Shown: one piece after another, positions 23,804-36,041 of the stretch | How the letters are laid out: every line of letters begins with the position of its first letter | How positions within the stretch are numbered: position 1 is the first letter of the stretch | NCBI RefSeq assembly: GCF_036898095.1 | Contig: NC_090745.1 | Location: 78,357,130-78,421,129, forward strand | Direction of reading: 5' to 3' | DNA length: 64,000 nucleotides | Origin: Palaemon carinicauda | Taxonomy: Eukaryota; Arthropoda; Malacostraca; Decapoda; Palaemonidae | Notes under the pieces: model-generated | Told to the model about the DNA's origin: nothing | Database searches by the model: none | The model's input: the letters and a program-made list of their open reading frames with translations, nothing else | Program-made: the position numbers and the translations under genes

Positions 23804-25027
23804 CTATAGTTTTTCTCCGCTGTGACTATGCACTATATGTCTTGAGAGACTACATTTCTGTGTGAATGTCTTCTCACACTCAGTGCATTCAAACGGCTTT
23901 TCCCCAGTATGACTCATCATGTGGACTGTAAGATAATTTTTACGATTGAATTTTTTCCCACAGTCAGTGCAGCTGAATGGCTTCTCTTCAGTATGAATCC
24001 TTATGTGAACTGTCAGATTTGATTTATGGGAAAATGTTTTCCCACAGTAAAAACATCTGAAGGGCTTCTCCCCAGAATGCTTTCTCAGATGGACTCTGAG
24101 TTTATTTGCTTTCTTAAAATCTTTTCCACATTCTACACAAATTACCGATTTAGTTCTAGCATGACTCCTCTTATGCCTTATAAGATGAGAAGCCTTAGAA
24201 AATGCTTTCCCACAGTCAGAGCATATAAATTGTTCCTCAGTATGAAGCTTCATGTGAGTTCTAAGACTGGATTTAAGAGAAAATCCTCTCCCACAATCAT
24301 AGCATTTGAATGTCTTCTCTTTTGCATCATACCTCTCTTGAGTTACCAGACTGTTTTTCAGGGAGAAAGTTGTCCCACAATAGGAATCCTTGTATAGCTT
24401 CTCTTGAGTATGACGCATCACGTGAGCTGCCAGACTCTTTTTATGGGAGAAACCTTTCCCACAATCAGAACATTTGAATGGCTTCTCTTGAGCATGACAC
24501 TTCAAGTGAGCTGTCATATTGGATTTTTGGGAAAAGGTTTTCCCACAATCTGAGCATTTGAATGGCTTTTCTCCAGTATGAAGCCTCATATGATTTCTCA
24601 GCCTGTATTTTTGAGAAAATACCTTCCCACAGTCATAGCATTTGAATGGCTCTTCCCCATTGTGCATTTTCATATGTATTCTGAGTTTACCTCTTGCTGT
24701 GAAGATTTTTCCACATTCGGTGCATTTGTAAGGTCCCTCCTTAATGCAATTATTTTTTTCCTTTTTATCTGCTTCCTTTTGGCACATTACTGAATCATTT
24801 CTCAGTGCCGATCTAATTTTACAAGGATCTTTTATTTCTCCTTCTAAATCGTAAAATACCTCTGGCTCTATCTTAACTTCCATAAATTTGCCACCACAAA
24901 GATAGCCATCATTATTGTCTTCTCCATATACACCACCACTACTGTTTTCTTCCTTGATTGGAGGGACTGATAATTGATATTCACTTTCACTTTTCACAAA
25001 AAAATCTGAAGATTGTTCTGAATTCAT
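23804..25027 (-). CDS. C2H2 zinc-finger protein, 407 residues
   Basis: The only intact host-type gene in the window. It is probably a nuclear, DNA-binding transcription factor; no specific orthologue is recognised. The first ~95 residues are acidic with no finger and contain three V/I-K-x-E motifs (near residues 11, 24 and 52) that fit the SUMO-attachment consensus. Eleven C2H2 units follow to the C-terminus with the usual T-G-E-K-P-F type linkers. Unit 5 (about residues 209-233) has lost its first Cys and both His and is degenerate. Unit 11 has a longer His spacing. Met at 25027 opens the frame, but the leader just upstream has possible AG acceptors, so an upstream exon cannot be ruled out. 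The frame is open throughout, unlike all surrounding elements. The gene lies 122 bp from the end of DIRS element C. Confidence 0.85.
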   Translation of the reverse strand: MNSEQSSDFFVKSESEYQLSVPPIKEENSSGGVYGEDNNDGYLCGGKFMEVKIEPEVFYDLEGEIKDPCKIRSALRNDSVMCQKEADKKEKNNCIKEGPYKCTECGKIFTARGKLRIHMKMHNGEEPFKCYDCGKVFSQKYRLRNHMRLHTGEKPFKCSDCGKTFSQKSNMTAHLKCHAQEKPFKCSDCGKGFSHKKSLAAHVMRHTQEKLYKDSYCGTTFSLKNSLVTQERYDAKEKTFKCYDCGRGFSLKSSLRTHMKLHTEEQFICSDCGKAFSKASHLIRHKRSHARTKSVICVECGKDFKKANKLRVHLRKHSGEKPFRCFYCGKTFSHKSNLTVHIRIHTEEKPFSCTDCGKKFNRKNYLTVHMMSHTGEKPFECTECEKTFTQKCSLSRHIVHSHSGEKL

Positions 25028-25857
25028 TTTAGTCCTTGTTCTTTGATATTCTAGTTTTTATTGTATCCAATTATCTACAAGCTGAGACTCAAGTTCTACA
25101 CACAATACTGCTACTTGTCTGTGCTAATTGCTTTAATGAAACTCACATCCATTTTCCATTGTGCTAATAGTCATAAACCATTCAATACAAGAATTCTTTT
25201 TCTTTCTGTTGAAATTTATAACTGTACCTGCACCAGTTCTCTAAACCTGAATTGTTTATGTAAGAATATTTTCTTCCTTATCTCCTCTTCATTCCTTTTC
25301 ATATTCAGACGTGGGTGTTATATTTCTAGGAGTTTGATTTGAAAGTTAGTGGACTTGTAAGCTTCATCCATGTAAATGTTCGGATATTTTGAAAAATAAT
25401 TCAATATAAACTTGTAACATAAGCTAGTATATTTGCTTCTCATTTTTTAAGGTTCTCAAATGAGAAGCTACATTAATCAGGTTTCTTCCTCTTGATATCA
25501 GCTGACTTAACAAATGATTCCCATAAGGATATGAAGACCTCTTTGAATTTTCCTTCATAATCCTTCATACAAGCAAAATGGCAACGAAACAAATCAAATT
25601 ATTGAATTTTTCCTTATGCACAAGGGTAACGGATAACACTGTTTTGTCACACTTAAAACTTTGTAAATATGAATATTTTAGAAAATGTGTTGTAAATTAT
25701 ATACTGATGTCATAAATCTAATATTTAGAACTGATATAATTATTAAAAGAATATCTAAAGACATATCTGGTATTCACTGGCACTGTCAATCTCAACATGA
25801 TCATACCTGACATTCTCATTCATCGTTTGACTCATCAATTTCTAAGACCTTCATGCC

Positions 25858-25932
25858 AAAACTGATGAGTGTTTGGAGAAGAGACGTCTGAAATCAAAAC
25901 TGACGAGTGTTTGGAGAAGAAACGTCTGAAAT
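25858..25932. repeat. Two-copy 38-bp tandem repeat
   Basis: The units share GAGTGTTTGGAGAAGA and CGTCTGAAAT. It lies about 0.8 kb upstream of the zinc-finger start codon. Confidence 0.85.
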
Positions 25933-27239
25933 AAGAAAATGATAATACAATTAGATATAAACTGCAATATTGTACAACTTAAACAAAACAAAAGATTTCA
26001 GTTAAATTTCAGTTAATCTCTCGGACGAATTATTACTGCTCTATAAACACAGTTGTTTAACATATTTTAATCCCCTTTACATTTATTTGAAAACTTCTTT
26101 CATTAATCCCCTTCCCTATCTAGAAACCAAAATGTAAGGAATAGAAAATTTGTATGAAAATGGTAAAAGGCATGCTTAGGATAGCAGCTAGTTTTGGTTA
26201 GTGGTATCAAGGCAATCATATATACATAAAGACAAAAGCAGAAAAGGTTTTCACACTTTCATAAATATGAGGCAGGAAAGAGCATAGGATTATAGTATAG
26301 AGAAAAAAAGGGGAAAGGAGACAATTAATAAGGAATTGTGTGATATCAAATTTCATCATATCATGAGGAGCCTCTATACAGATATAATGGTAAGTGCATA
26401 AAAGGGCCTGCAACAGATATGAAAAGGACAAAACATAAAAAGCATGGATGATAATTTATATTATTCCTTAAGTTTAAACCTGAAGATTTACCATTCAGGC
26501 AATAGCTATAATGTGTGAAAAATGGTCATAACAAACAATTTAAACTAGGATCTAGGGGGGGGGGCAGGGAAAATTACGTCATTCACTTCATTCCTTGTCA
26601 TTCATTTCTTTCAGAGCTGAAGACAAACCAATGTAATTGGCTGAGTTGGGATTATATAAAAAAAAAAATATCATTATTATTATTATTATTATTATTCATT
26701 ACCATTGTTAGCCAAGCCTAGTATGCAAAGAAGCAACACCAGTCGACAAAGGAAAATACTGCAAATCAAACGGCACCAAAAGGAGGCGCCGTTGCAAAGG
26801 CTATGCCTCTCCCCTGAACCTTAACCTGAGGGGAAGTAACCCAGTAGGAAATGAAATGGAGAAGTAAAGAATAATCTACTAAAGAACAAAGAAAAAAAAA
26901 TATATTGAGATGAATAGCAATGTTAACCATATAAATAACATAAAACTATTAAAAGGAAAAAATGCAGCTTTGGTTGCCAAACTAAAAAATATGAGGCTTT
27001 GTAATGGTTTAGTAAGACTAACCCTCCCATACCTAAAAATCTATACTATAACTACTTTGCATCGATACCGTAGCCATATTTAAAAAGGCCAAAAGTGTCC
27101 TGTTATCCACAGTAATAATTTGTTATCTATGGTGTTTGATTATTTAGAAAATTTATTGCCCATATTTTTAAGACTCTTGATAGAAATGCGGTTCTATGAA
27201 CTCGGTTTTAATTAAGAGTAAACTTGACTAAAAATTACA

Positions 27240-27242
<3 letters not shown>

Positions 27243-27316
<74 letters not shown>
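27243..27316. repeat. (GA)n microsatellite
   Basis: About 74 bp of uninterrupted GA. A short ATT-triplet run is also present at about 26668-26697. Confidence 0.97.
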
Positions 27317-27318
<2 letters not shown>

Positions 27319-28689
27319 ACGATGTCACACTATGAACCTATCACTAGTTATTAAGTTAATATCCGAAGTATGTCTTTTGTAATAGATTTTGTTTACTTTG
27401 TAATAAGACTCATATGCACGGGTCTAAGTTTGACCTATCTAAAATACGCATTGCTGACAGAAGTAAATATTGGTTAGTTCAGGATAGATGTAATGCAATG
27501 CTTCCACATGAAATATCAGATTATGGTAAATATAGGGCCAAAGAGAAGCCAAATAAAAGATTAAAAATTAGGTAGGATACTTCCCATTAGGGTAAATAAT
27601 TCATGTTCCAATCTTAATTATATTACACCTATTCATTCCAAGACTCACTTCTCCCTCTGTGACAAATGCTCTTTACTTGTCCTCATCCCGATAATTTACT
27701 AGGCCCTTCACAATTAGAGGAGTTTGAGCTTCTCAAAAATTTTCAGTTTATTCAATAATTTGGTAGAAACCATCTCTAAACATTTTGAAAGAATTACCAA
27801 ACAAGTAAACCTCAGGGAATGTTAGCCAGACATACAGCAAGCCTCACCAAAAAGAGGATATAGATGATTTGACCAGGCTAACCCTTTTCCCATTAAACAA
27901 ATGCAGCCTGTGCATGCAGAATCAAGTGTAAGTAGTCTTGGTTTGCAAAGCATAAATCAAATATAGGATGACTATGCATCCGACGATGATTTTGAAGGTT
28001 TTCAGTAAAATTAAAAAAAAAAATTGTTGTTGCAGAGTGAAGCATAATCCTGCATAGGCTGATAGCACTCACTCAAATTTTAAAGTTAAGACCCCAGTTC
28101 TGAGGCTAATTTTTCCTTCTCAGAGCATAAACAATATCTGTCCTGTTCAGGTAACATACTATAGTGAGGGCTAGAAGTGATTGAGCAATTCCATGCTTGG
28201 CACCTTGCAACATTCAGTGTGGATGCAATAGCATGTATTACACTTCACAGAGTGTAGATGATTCTTGGGTTGCAGAATCTTTCTCTAAGCATTGTGTGAC
28301 AGAGGACACTCACACAGCTACTGACAGAGGACACTCGCACTGCTACTGCCTGTAAGTGTTGGCTCAACATCTTCTGATGACTGCTTCAAGAGTCCCAAGA
28401 TTTTTGCACATATAAAACTTCTGAATTTTCCACTTAAATCCTATGTTTTCTTGGCCAAGGAGAATGACTCTAATGCAGAGTATGCCTCACTAGTGATCTT
28501 TTATTCTCTGTTGGAGAGAATCATAGACAGGTACCCAAACAATTAAAGTAAAACCGAGATAGTAGATTATGGTTCGTGCATTTTCTCTATCTTTACAACC
28601 AAGGTTTCTGAGTTTTATGAGTGCATGAGAGTTCGATAAGATAGAAGAAGAAGTGGTACATAAATCCTCTATATCGTTATCAGCTTTGG

Positions 28690-30015
28690 TTTTTCAAGTG
28701 TTGAAGGATGGGTATGGCCTCCTTTTCAATCAGATTCCTTCTCTGCAAATTTTCCATTTTTTTTCAACTAACTTCCTAACCCCTACTCGAAAAAGGCTAA
28801 AATACAAAATGGTCATAAAAAAGGTGAAAAACACTTCCTCCAGTATTTTACAAAAGGCTTTTTGTAATCCACAAGTCAGATGGATGCAGACTAGTGCTAG
28901 ATGTATCAAAACTGGGTAAGTTCCTTTGATTTACAAGATTTTCTATTGACACAATCTCGTCCATTCTAGCTTCCATTCAAAAGGATGACTAGATGTACTT
29001 CGTAGAACTTCAGATTTCGGGGGAAAAAGGTTTCAGTTCAAATGCATGTTTTTGTCTAAGCATATCCTGCAAGTGTCACTCTTATGAAGGCTCCATTTGT
29101 CAATCAGCTACAAGCTCCTAAGTGTTCAGATTTTATACCTGCATAATTGGTTAATCCTGGTGAACTTTCTTTAACCAACAAGACCCTTTGTCTTGTTGGT
29201 TAAATTTATTATTCTTAGCCTATAGCCAAAGTTGGGATTTTTATAAACTGGAAGAAGTTATTGTGGATTCTAACTTTATTAAAATTTTTAACTGTAACAT
29301 TCATTTCCTGCTTTCCCCTCAAAAAAGAAAATAAATTAACTTCTCAAGTTTGAGGAGGATTTCAGACACTCAACCAGCCAGAGTCTATAGATATTTGAGC
29401 CTTTCATCTGATTAAGAATAAGGCCATTACAGTTGCACCTAAAACATTATTACTACGCAGTGTGGAGAATGGGATTAAGTGCTAAATTGGTGAAGTAATC
29501 GAGAGCTTTTTCTCTTTGGGACCACCCTCAAGTCTCCTTCAACACACGTTACAAACAGAAGCCATTACAAAAGGCTAAGGAGTAACCCTGCACAATGATA
29601 TGCTTCATGGAATTCAACATAGGAAACTCTCCACATCAATTGACTATATATTCTAACTATTTTAAAAGACTTATCATTTGAAAACATGGAAAACACCACC
29701 ACATTATCTCATGTGAGAAGACAGGGAGGTACCAAGTAAAAGCCTTTATTCCATGATTGCTTTATGGAACCCAGAAATATAGAATGTAGAAAATGTGGGG
29801 AAAGACTCAATGGACATGTTGGCTCTGTATCTCGGTTTAAAGACAGATATATTTTGCTCCAAAGTACTTAACCTTCAAAATATGCCAGTAGATATCATGC
29901 TGCAAGATCTGCTCGATTCTACTTAATGGTCTCCTCCACCTCAAATATTTTAACTGCTGTGAAAAATTGGGGAACCCTTCGGTAGACATGTTTTCCTAGT
30001 ATCTCAATCAAATGA
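28690..30015 (+). mobile_element. Ancient DIRS-like pol relic, interrupted by element D
   Basis: Plus-strand, highly decayed. Recognisable in order: an RT finger block (about 28855-28920), palm remnants near 28930-29060, an RT-thumb-like R-I-R-P-L-Q-L-H block near 29410, an RNase H-like R-R-Q-G-G-T block near 29720, and a degenerate W-G-x-P-x-V-D-M-F block near 29965 at the end of the RNase H region. Stops and shifts occur every few dozen codons. Element D starts at about 30016, in the middle of this block, so D appears to have inserted into it. Confidence 0.55.
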
Positions 30016-30267
30016 CATGAAAAATTTGGAAGTAAATTGTATTTATCCTAAAGATACAAACCTTAGCTATTCATGGGGGTATTACTTACGGCAAAGCTGA
30101 AATGACAAGCCATTAGAATTTAGAGAGGGTTAACTACCCATCCCGCTAATTAGCGGGTGGTAGGGGTAGGGGGTAGCTAGCTAACCCTTTCACCCCAACA
30201 CATGTGATTGTGCTTCAATTTGCTTGGAGGTACGACTTTGACGGGGGACATGGTTGGAAGGCAAGTA

Positions 30268-30368
30268 TGTATAAATAGCTAAAGTTTGTATCGTTAGGAA
30301 AACTACATATTGCTTTCAAATTTGTCATTTGTTCCGTAACTGGGATACAAACCAACGCTATTTATAGG
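30268..30368. repeat. Internal complementary region of element D
   Basis: The left half is the reverse complement of the left end (30016-30075), with a few differences. The right half matches the corresponding part of C and E ICRs, although the right ITR of D itself is missing. Confidence 0.75.
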
Positions 30369-30739
30369 GCTAACTCACCCATTAGGAGGGTGGACGTCCC
30401 TGCCAATCTGGCTTTTAGCCTTACCCGGGGTACTCCTTATTGTGCAGGTTAGTGCACAAATAAGGAGACAATAACACCTCGCTAAACTTGCTAAGCATGG
30501 TCTGGAGCCTACGCAAGCTGTGTGTAATGAGATACTAACAATGTGACTGTCAAGGTAAAAGGAATTACGAGTCTTGTAGGGATAATCAATGAAACCTCGC
30601 CTAGGCATGGGGACGAAACAGTATTGGAACAATACTGTAATAGGTTACACAAGGGAGCAATGGTTTTCCCAAGGAAGGGGATGATGAAGAAATGAAAAGA
30701 GCCAGACATTTCTTTTCATTCATTCAGAATAAAACCCGG

Positions 30740-31770
30740 GTAACCAATGCCCTCAACCTTCTGCTACTTGTTCAATAAGGAGCATGAGGTACTAGACAAT
30801 CTGTTGTGCAATCACCACAGGACCGATAGAGAACGTATCAAGGTTCCTGTGGGTCACGTCTTGCAGGTAGTGGGCGGTGAAAGTAGTTTGCCGTTTCCAC
30901 CCGCCCGCTTGCAATATCTGTGTCACAGAGTAATTATTTTTGAAGGCCAGGGACATAGATACGCCCCTAACATCCAGAGGTTCTGGGACGACGTGATGGA
31001 GGAGGATCAGAATTCAGAGCAAGGTCAATAACCCTGCAAATCCATGCAGAGATTGTTTTTTTTTTGTGATCCTCATCGTGTTTCTGCCCATGCTGACGAA
31101 AAGTTTGAGCATTCTGGGCTGAGCTGCTGCTGTTCTCTTCAGGTAGCATCTCTAACACTTTACTAGGCATTGTCACAGATGATCTGGGACGTCAGTTAAA
31201 GAGTGGGGACTCGTTATCCGGGAGGAGTCAAATCTAGGATTTGAAATCCCCGGATTTTGAGTCTTGGCAACAAACTCAGGGACGAAGCTGAAGCTTACCT
31301 CTCCCCATCCCCTTGAATGGGCGACATCATACAAGAGACCATGGAGTTTGCTAACTCGTTTGGCCAAGGCCAAGGCGAGCAGGAACACCATCTACCAAGT
31401 TCATGGCAATCTGTTGCCTGGCATAATGGTTCATACAGAGGTCCTTTTAGGGACCAAAGAACTCAAACCACGTTCCATTGGGGAGGTCTTGCTTCCGACT
31501 GAAGACAGGTAACTTCATAACTCTGTATGAGGGGGGAAATTCTAGCGATGAGGAAATGTCCATTCATTTCAGATTAAAGTGGAGACTATAGGCTGGGCGA
31601 TTGAAACTGAAAGACGCATTTCTTCCCGCACATACATGAGGAACTCCGCTATTACTGGATTAGTGGCATGAAGTGGACTAAAGCCCCTTCCATGACACCA
31701 ACCACAAAAGACGTTCCACTTCGTCTAGTAGACTGAAGCTGATGACGTTCGCAGATATCCAGACATCCTC
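30740..31770 (-). pseudogene. DIRS tyrosine recombinase (element D)
   Basis: The N-terminal region starts near 31765, with a V-R-E-E-M block near 31635. The first catalytic Arg is in L-A-K-R-V-S-K-L-H-G near 31355. The position of the His in the His-x-x-Arg pair reads Leu (L-D-V-R-G near 30980) while the Arg is kept. A candidate catalytic Tyr is present in an A-H-Y-L-Q-D block near 30880. Multiple frameshifts. The His change and the frame breaks would inactivate it. Confidence 0.7.
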
Positions 31771-31789
31771 CTTGCAACTTGTTCCAAAA

Positions 31790-33490
31790 ATCCTCTCTGA
31801 GTGAGGATTGCTGGATAGTCTCAAAGAGTGAAGACGTAGCGAAGCTACTGCCTTGTGGTAAATGTTGATATGTGCTTATCTGAGTAAATTGTGTCATGAA
31901 GGAAGTTCTCTTGGCAGCTCCGGAAACCATTCTGCCTGATGCCATAGCGGAGCTATGAGGGTAATCGGAATATTGACCGATGTTCTGGTCTTGTTGAGCA
32001 TTATTCTCATCAGACAGAATGGTGGAAATGCGGAAACGTCGTTGTTGTTCCACTGTTGATGGAACGCATCTTGCCAGAGAGCCTTGGGGAGCAATACAAC
32101 GGAAGCCTGAAGACAAGGGCCGTCGCGAACAGATTCATAGTCGGCGAACCCCAAAAAGTCAGAACTTTGTTGGCTACTAGATGATCCTACGACCATTTGT
32201 ACCCACTATCTGCTCAGATTGTCAGCAAGCACATTCCTCTTGCCGGGAATGAAGTGAGCTGTTAGTGACCGAGTGGACTTCCGCCCATCTCAATATCTCT
32301 AATGCTTGATGAGTTAAGGGCTGCAAAAAAGTACCTCCTTGCTTTTTTATGTAAGCCATTACCATGGTGTTTTTACTCATTACCACCACCGAGTGACTCG
32401 CCAGGAACTGGTGGAACTCTTGAGGGGCCAGATATGAGCCCTTCATCTCTAGGAGGTTTATGTGAAGGTACTTTTTGGACTCTGACCAAAGACCTGAGGT
32501 CGTGTGGTGCAGCACATAGGAAACCCCCTCCCCCCCTTCTTTTCATCCATTCGAAAACAGCACCAAATAAGGTGGAAGGACAAGAAGATCGGCATCCTTC
32601 AGTAGATTTTCATCTGCCAGCCACCATCCAAGGTGCCTCCTTTCCTCTGATCCCATGGAGATCAGTGTGTCCGGGGAATCGAAAGCCTGGTTCCAATTGG
32701 ACTTCAGGCAGCACTGGAGACGTCGAATCCTGAGGAGGCCGTTGGGAACTAGACAGACCAAGGATGATAAATGTACGAGAAGACCTAGCCACTTCTGGGC
32801 TGTCAGTTCTCATCTGATAAAGGGTCTTCTGACCTTCCTCAGTCTCACTATCCTGTCGTCTGATGGGAAGGCTTTCTGTAGTTTGGTGTCTAATATCATG
32901 CCCAGGTATACCAGTCTTTGAGTGGGAAGTAGGTATGACATCTCGAGGTTTACTATGATCCCCAGATCTTGGCAAAGCCTCACAAGTTTGTCTCGGTGCT
33001 TAAAAAAAGGTTGTCACCGAGGCTGCTAGGATCAACCAGTCGAACAGGTAATGAAGGACACTGATGCCGAGCCTGTGTGTCCGGGATGATACTAGGGCGA
33101 ATATTCTTGTGAAGACCTGAGGAGCTGTGGCAAGACCGAAGCACAACACCTTGAACTGGTATATTTTGTTGTCGATGTTGAATCTTAGATATTTCCTTGA
33201 AGACGGATGGACTGGGATCTGGAAGTATGCATTCTTTAGATCCAGTGTACACATGAAGTCCTGTGGCCTTATCGCTTGCCTGACTGAGTGTGCCATCTCC
33301 ATGCTGAACGAAGTATGTTCAACAAACTTGTTCGGAGTCGAGAGGTCGATGACTGGTCTCCAGCCTCCAGACGCCTTTTTCACAAGAAAGTCGACGGAAG
33401 AAGCCTGGGAACCTGTCAAAGACCTCCTAGAGTGCGCCCTTCTCCAACATGGTCTGGACTTCGGCCCGAAGGGCCTGCCCCCTTACTGAT
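31790..33490 (-). pseudogene. DIRS reverse transcriptase and RNase H (element D)
   Basis: RT lies at about 33484-32820: G-G-W-R-P-V-I-D-L near 33365, the D-L-K-N-A-Y-F-Q palm block with the first catalytic Asp near 33240, and the active-site motif reading Y-L-F-D instead of Y-x-D-D near 33035, so one catalytic Asp is replaced. RNase H-like sequence follows at about 32775-32200, including an L-H-I-N-L-L-E block near 32460 and a K-K-Q-G-G-T block near 32340. The post-RNase-H linker continues to 31790. Frames change at several points. Confidence 0.75.
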
Positions 33491-33749
33491 CCCATAGCAA
33501 AGGAGTTCACAATGGCTAGGTTAAGTAAAATTTGGAAATCAAACCAACTGAAATTACATAAAAATCAGGCTATATATCAGTTCAGTGATATGTGTTACAA
33601 TTCTTGGTCAGTGAAGGGAGAGATCACATGAACGGGACACGATACCCTGAACGAATCACGGAGACCATCGACAGATCCAATCTGTCATCAAGATGATCTA
33701 CTCCGGGGTTCCTGTATCTTGGGTTCCCCGCTCCTGTCTGCCGTATAGG

Positions 33750-34780
33750 AGATGTTGGTCTGACCTGGAAGTGCACCAGGGTTTGCTGGTAAAGCAGAAC
33801 CCAAATGTCCTGATAGACCTAGTTGCTGAGACACACCTCCAAAATGCTCACTGGAGGATTGGAAAAATTACTGCAATGCTCCGTCGACACGTTTAGCACA
33901 AATCTTTGATTAGTGTAATTAGGGATATGTGCCAGACGTGTTGGGAATGTCAGGTTTCAAGGGAGGTGGTTGCCCTGCCAGCCTTGAAGATAGTGACCTT
34001 TTCTCCTTTTGAATTGGTTGTCATGGATCTTGTGAGTCTCACAATAACCACTACATTGAGTGAATGATGGTAGTCGACCATTATTTCAAGTGGGTGACGG
34101 CAGTACCCATAAGGAATAAGAAGAGCACAGTACGATATGCCAGACACTTGAAGACCTGTTATTCCTTGTGTTCCAGTCCGGATATTGACTGATAACGGCC
34201 CAGAGTTTATTTCCCAGGAATTTACTGAGTTGTTGGAGAGGTACAATGTTGTACATGTGAAAACAACTCTGTATAAACCCTTTAGTAATGGTGCAGGGGA
34301 GCGGTTGAACCGTACCATTGGTGAGTTATTGAGGGTGATTGCTGGGGAATCTTGGGAATGGGACCACTACTTATCCCGAGAAGTTCTCATCTACAACCAT
34401 TCCCACCACGAAGAGATGGGTTGTACTCCAACTGAGAACATACTGAAGGGTGCTCACGATGTTTGTTGATAGTACATGTATCCCATTGCTGTCGGCAGAA
34501 ATGAGTGACCCATGGGCTGAAGGACATCCTCGGTACAAACCGTTTAAGGAGGGTTCTCTGGTTCTTAAGAAGGTGCACCAGTTGGGACATCTTCTGACAA
34601 ACAAGCTCATCCCTTGATTTGGGGGGTATTCCGCGTTACTAAGGTACACGAGAATTAGGTCACTTATGAGCTGCAGAGACTGCCAGATGATGAACTGGTA
34701 AAAGCTCACCATATCCAGTTAAAGGCCTGGTTTGAACCTCTGGTTTATCTTAGGAGGCACTTTCTCTGGTATCCGAAGGG
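33750..34780 (+). pseudogene. Retroviral-type integrase, frame-broken
   Basis: Would join LTR element DNA to the host genome. The HHCC domain lies at about 33820-33945 (H-x4-H, then C-x2-C in C-Q-T-C). The catalytic core runs from about 33990 to 34470: first Asp in V-V-M-D-L near 34021, second in T-D-N-G-P-E-F near 34188, and Glu in G-A-G-E-R-L-N 36 residues later, giving the DD35E spacing exactly. The longest open part is 34185-34469. The C-terminal domain continues in shifted frames to about 34780, with an L-K-A-W-F-E-P block near 34720. At least four stops or shifts make it inactive. Confidence 0.75.
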
Positions 34781-36041
34781 TCCTGATCCTGTAACAGAGA
34801 CTTGGAGTAGTCCAGGACTCGTGGATGATAGTCCATCTTCCTCTGAAGTCTCTGAGAGATCTGGTTTTAGTAATGATGGTGACTCCTATGGGGTGGCTGC
34901 AGTAGTCGCATCATACCTTTTGTCCCAAGATTATAACGTCCCGACGACAAAGGAAAAGTCACCGTCCTACTAGAGCTATTACTCAGCCTAAGCCCATTCT
35001 TAAGCCAACGAGGACTTATGAGAGGAAAAGAGCACTGGATGCATGATTATATCCTCCAGAAAATTTTGATGAGACTACTGTATTAAAGCCTGAACCGTTT
35101 CAAGATCGTTTGGTCCTCCAACTGTGGGAGAACAGCCCCATTGAAATGTGTGAAACCACAATTTTGTCTCCAGGTGGTTCACTCTTCTGTGCCTGAATTT
35201 CCAACATTCCAATTCTTAGCTTCCTCTTTCCGAGAGGAAGGTGTCGTTCATCCTCTAGGGAGTTGGGAATTCTGGGAAGTTTCCAGTATTCCATTATTGG
35301 AACCACTTTCTGTTAGCTCTAAGAGTTCCAGTCCAGACTGGTCAAGACCTGCTAGTTTAGAAAGCCCTGTTTCTGACTTGGCAGTGTCTATTTATCCTGA
35401 TTATGACTTTCTCGGCTTTTTGCCACCCGATTGTGACGAACGACTGTTGCCTGAAAATCCCACCTCTGGTGGATTTAGTCCCCCATGAACTAGGTCAATA
35501 GGTCCTGTTCCTGACCCGACCTCGAATCCTGGAGTGGAGCCTCATCTCACTGACCAGACGAATATTACAGAGGGAAATATCCTCCATTCCTGAGTCACCT
35601 GAGAATTCAAACCCTTTCCGACATTCTGATGGTAGATTAAGACACCGGTCAGAGTTCGAGGCTGAAGTGCTACAGTCAGGTGCATCTAACCTGAACACTA
35701 CAGTACTGTTTGGGTCTCCCGAAACAGAACTTCGCCCTAAGTCATCACCTGATTTTTCGGGATTTTTATTGTCCTCTTCTGAGTCTACGGATTCTGTCTC
35801 TGGTTCACATCAGAGAATGTCTATTACCCGCAAATACCAATTGTTATGCAAGGCCATCGATCGATTAAAGACACACCATTTGTACCTGGAAAGTTGCCGG
35901 CTTAGCCTGTCTCCGGTGCTGCGAGAAATTAATATGGCTTGCCAGCAGAGTACTGAATCCCGGTGCATGTCCCGAGACAATTTTGAGACTCAGAAGAACT
36001 ATAAATCTCCCACTGAATTATTCACCGAACAGTTTTCTTAA
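34781..36041 (+). pseudogene. Ser/Pro-rich tail ORF downstream of integrase, unknown
   Basis: Past the usual end of integrase the same strand stays coding-like in pieces: about 34781-34980, 35141-35488 and 35667-36041. The product is rich in Ser, Pro, Glu and Asp, with a last segment (about 35815-36041) that is mixed, with Cys and Arg residues. I recognise no env, chromodomain or other known domain. It could be a long C-terminal extension of Pol, a third ORF, or adjacent decayed DNA that is open by chance. Confidence 0.4.

Larger units (their letters stand above)
25028..28689. other. Unassigned intergenic sequence with simple repeats
   Basis: AT-rich, with no convincing coding sequence. It could include the promoter or 5' exons of the zinc-finger gene (minus strand, so upstream lies to the right). 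Separate entries cover the small tandem repeat and the microsatellites. Confidence 0.5.
30016..33500 (-). mobile_element. DIRS-like element D, 5'-truncated
   Basis: Left ITR at about 30016-30235, ICR at 30268-30368, then on the minus strand YR, RNase H and RT. Similarity to DIRS stops near 33490-33520, before gag, and no right ITR is found. The element is therefore cut on its gag side, next to the gypsy-like remnant. Its ITR contains a perfect 16-bp palindrome at 30142-30157. Confidence 0.8.
33690..36041 (+). mobile_element. Ty3/gypsy-like element, integrase end only
   Basis: Plus-strand remnant with the integrase zinc-binding domain, the DD35E core, a C-terminal domain and a further coding-like tail. 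No RT, protease, gag or LTR is recognised. The left limit is near the truncated end of DIRS D; the right limit is taken as the last open frame. Confidence 0.7.
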
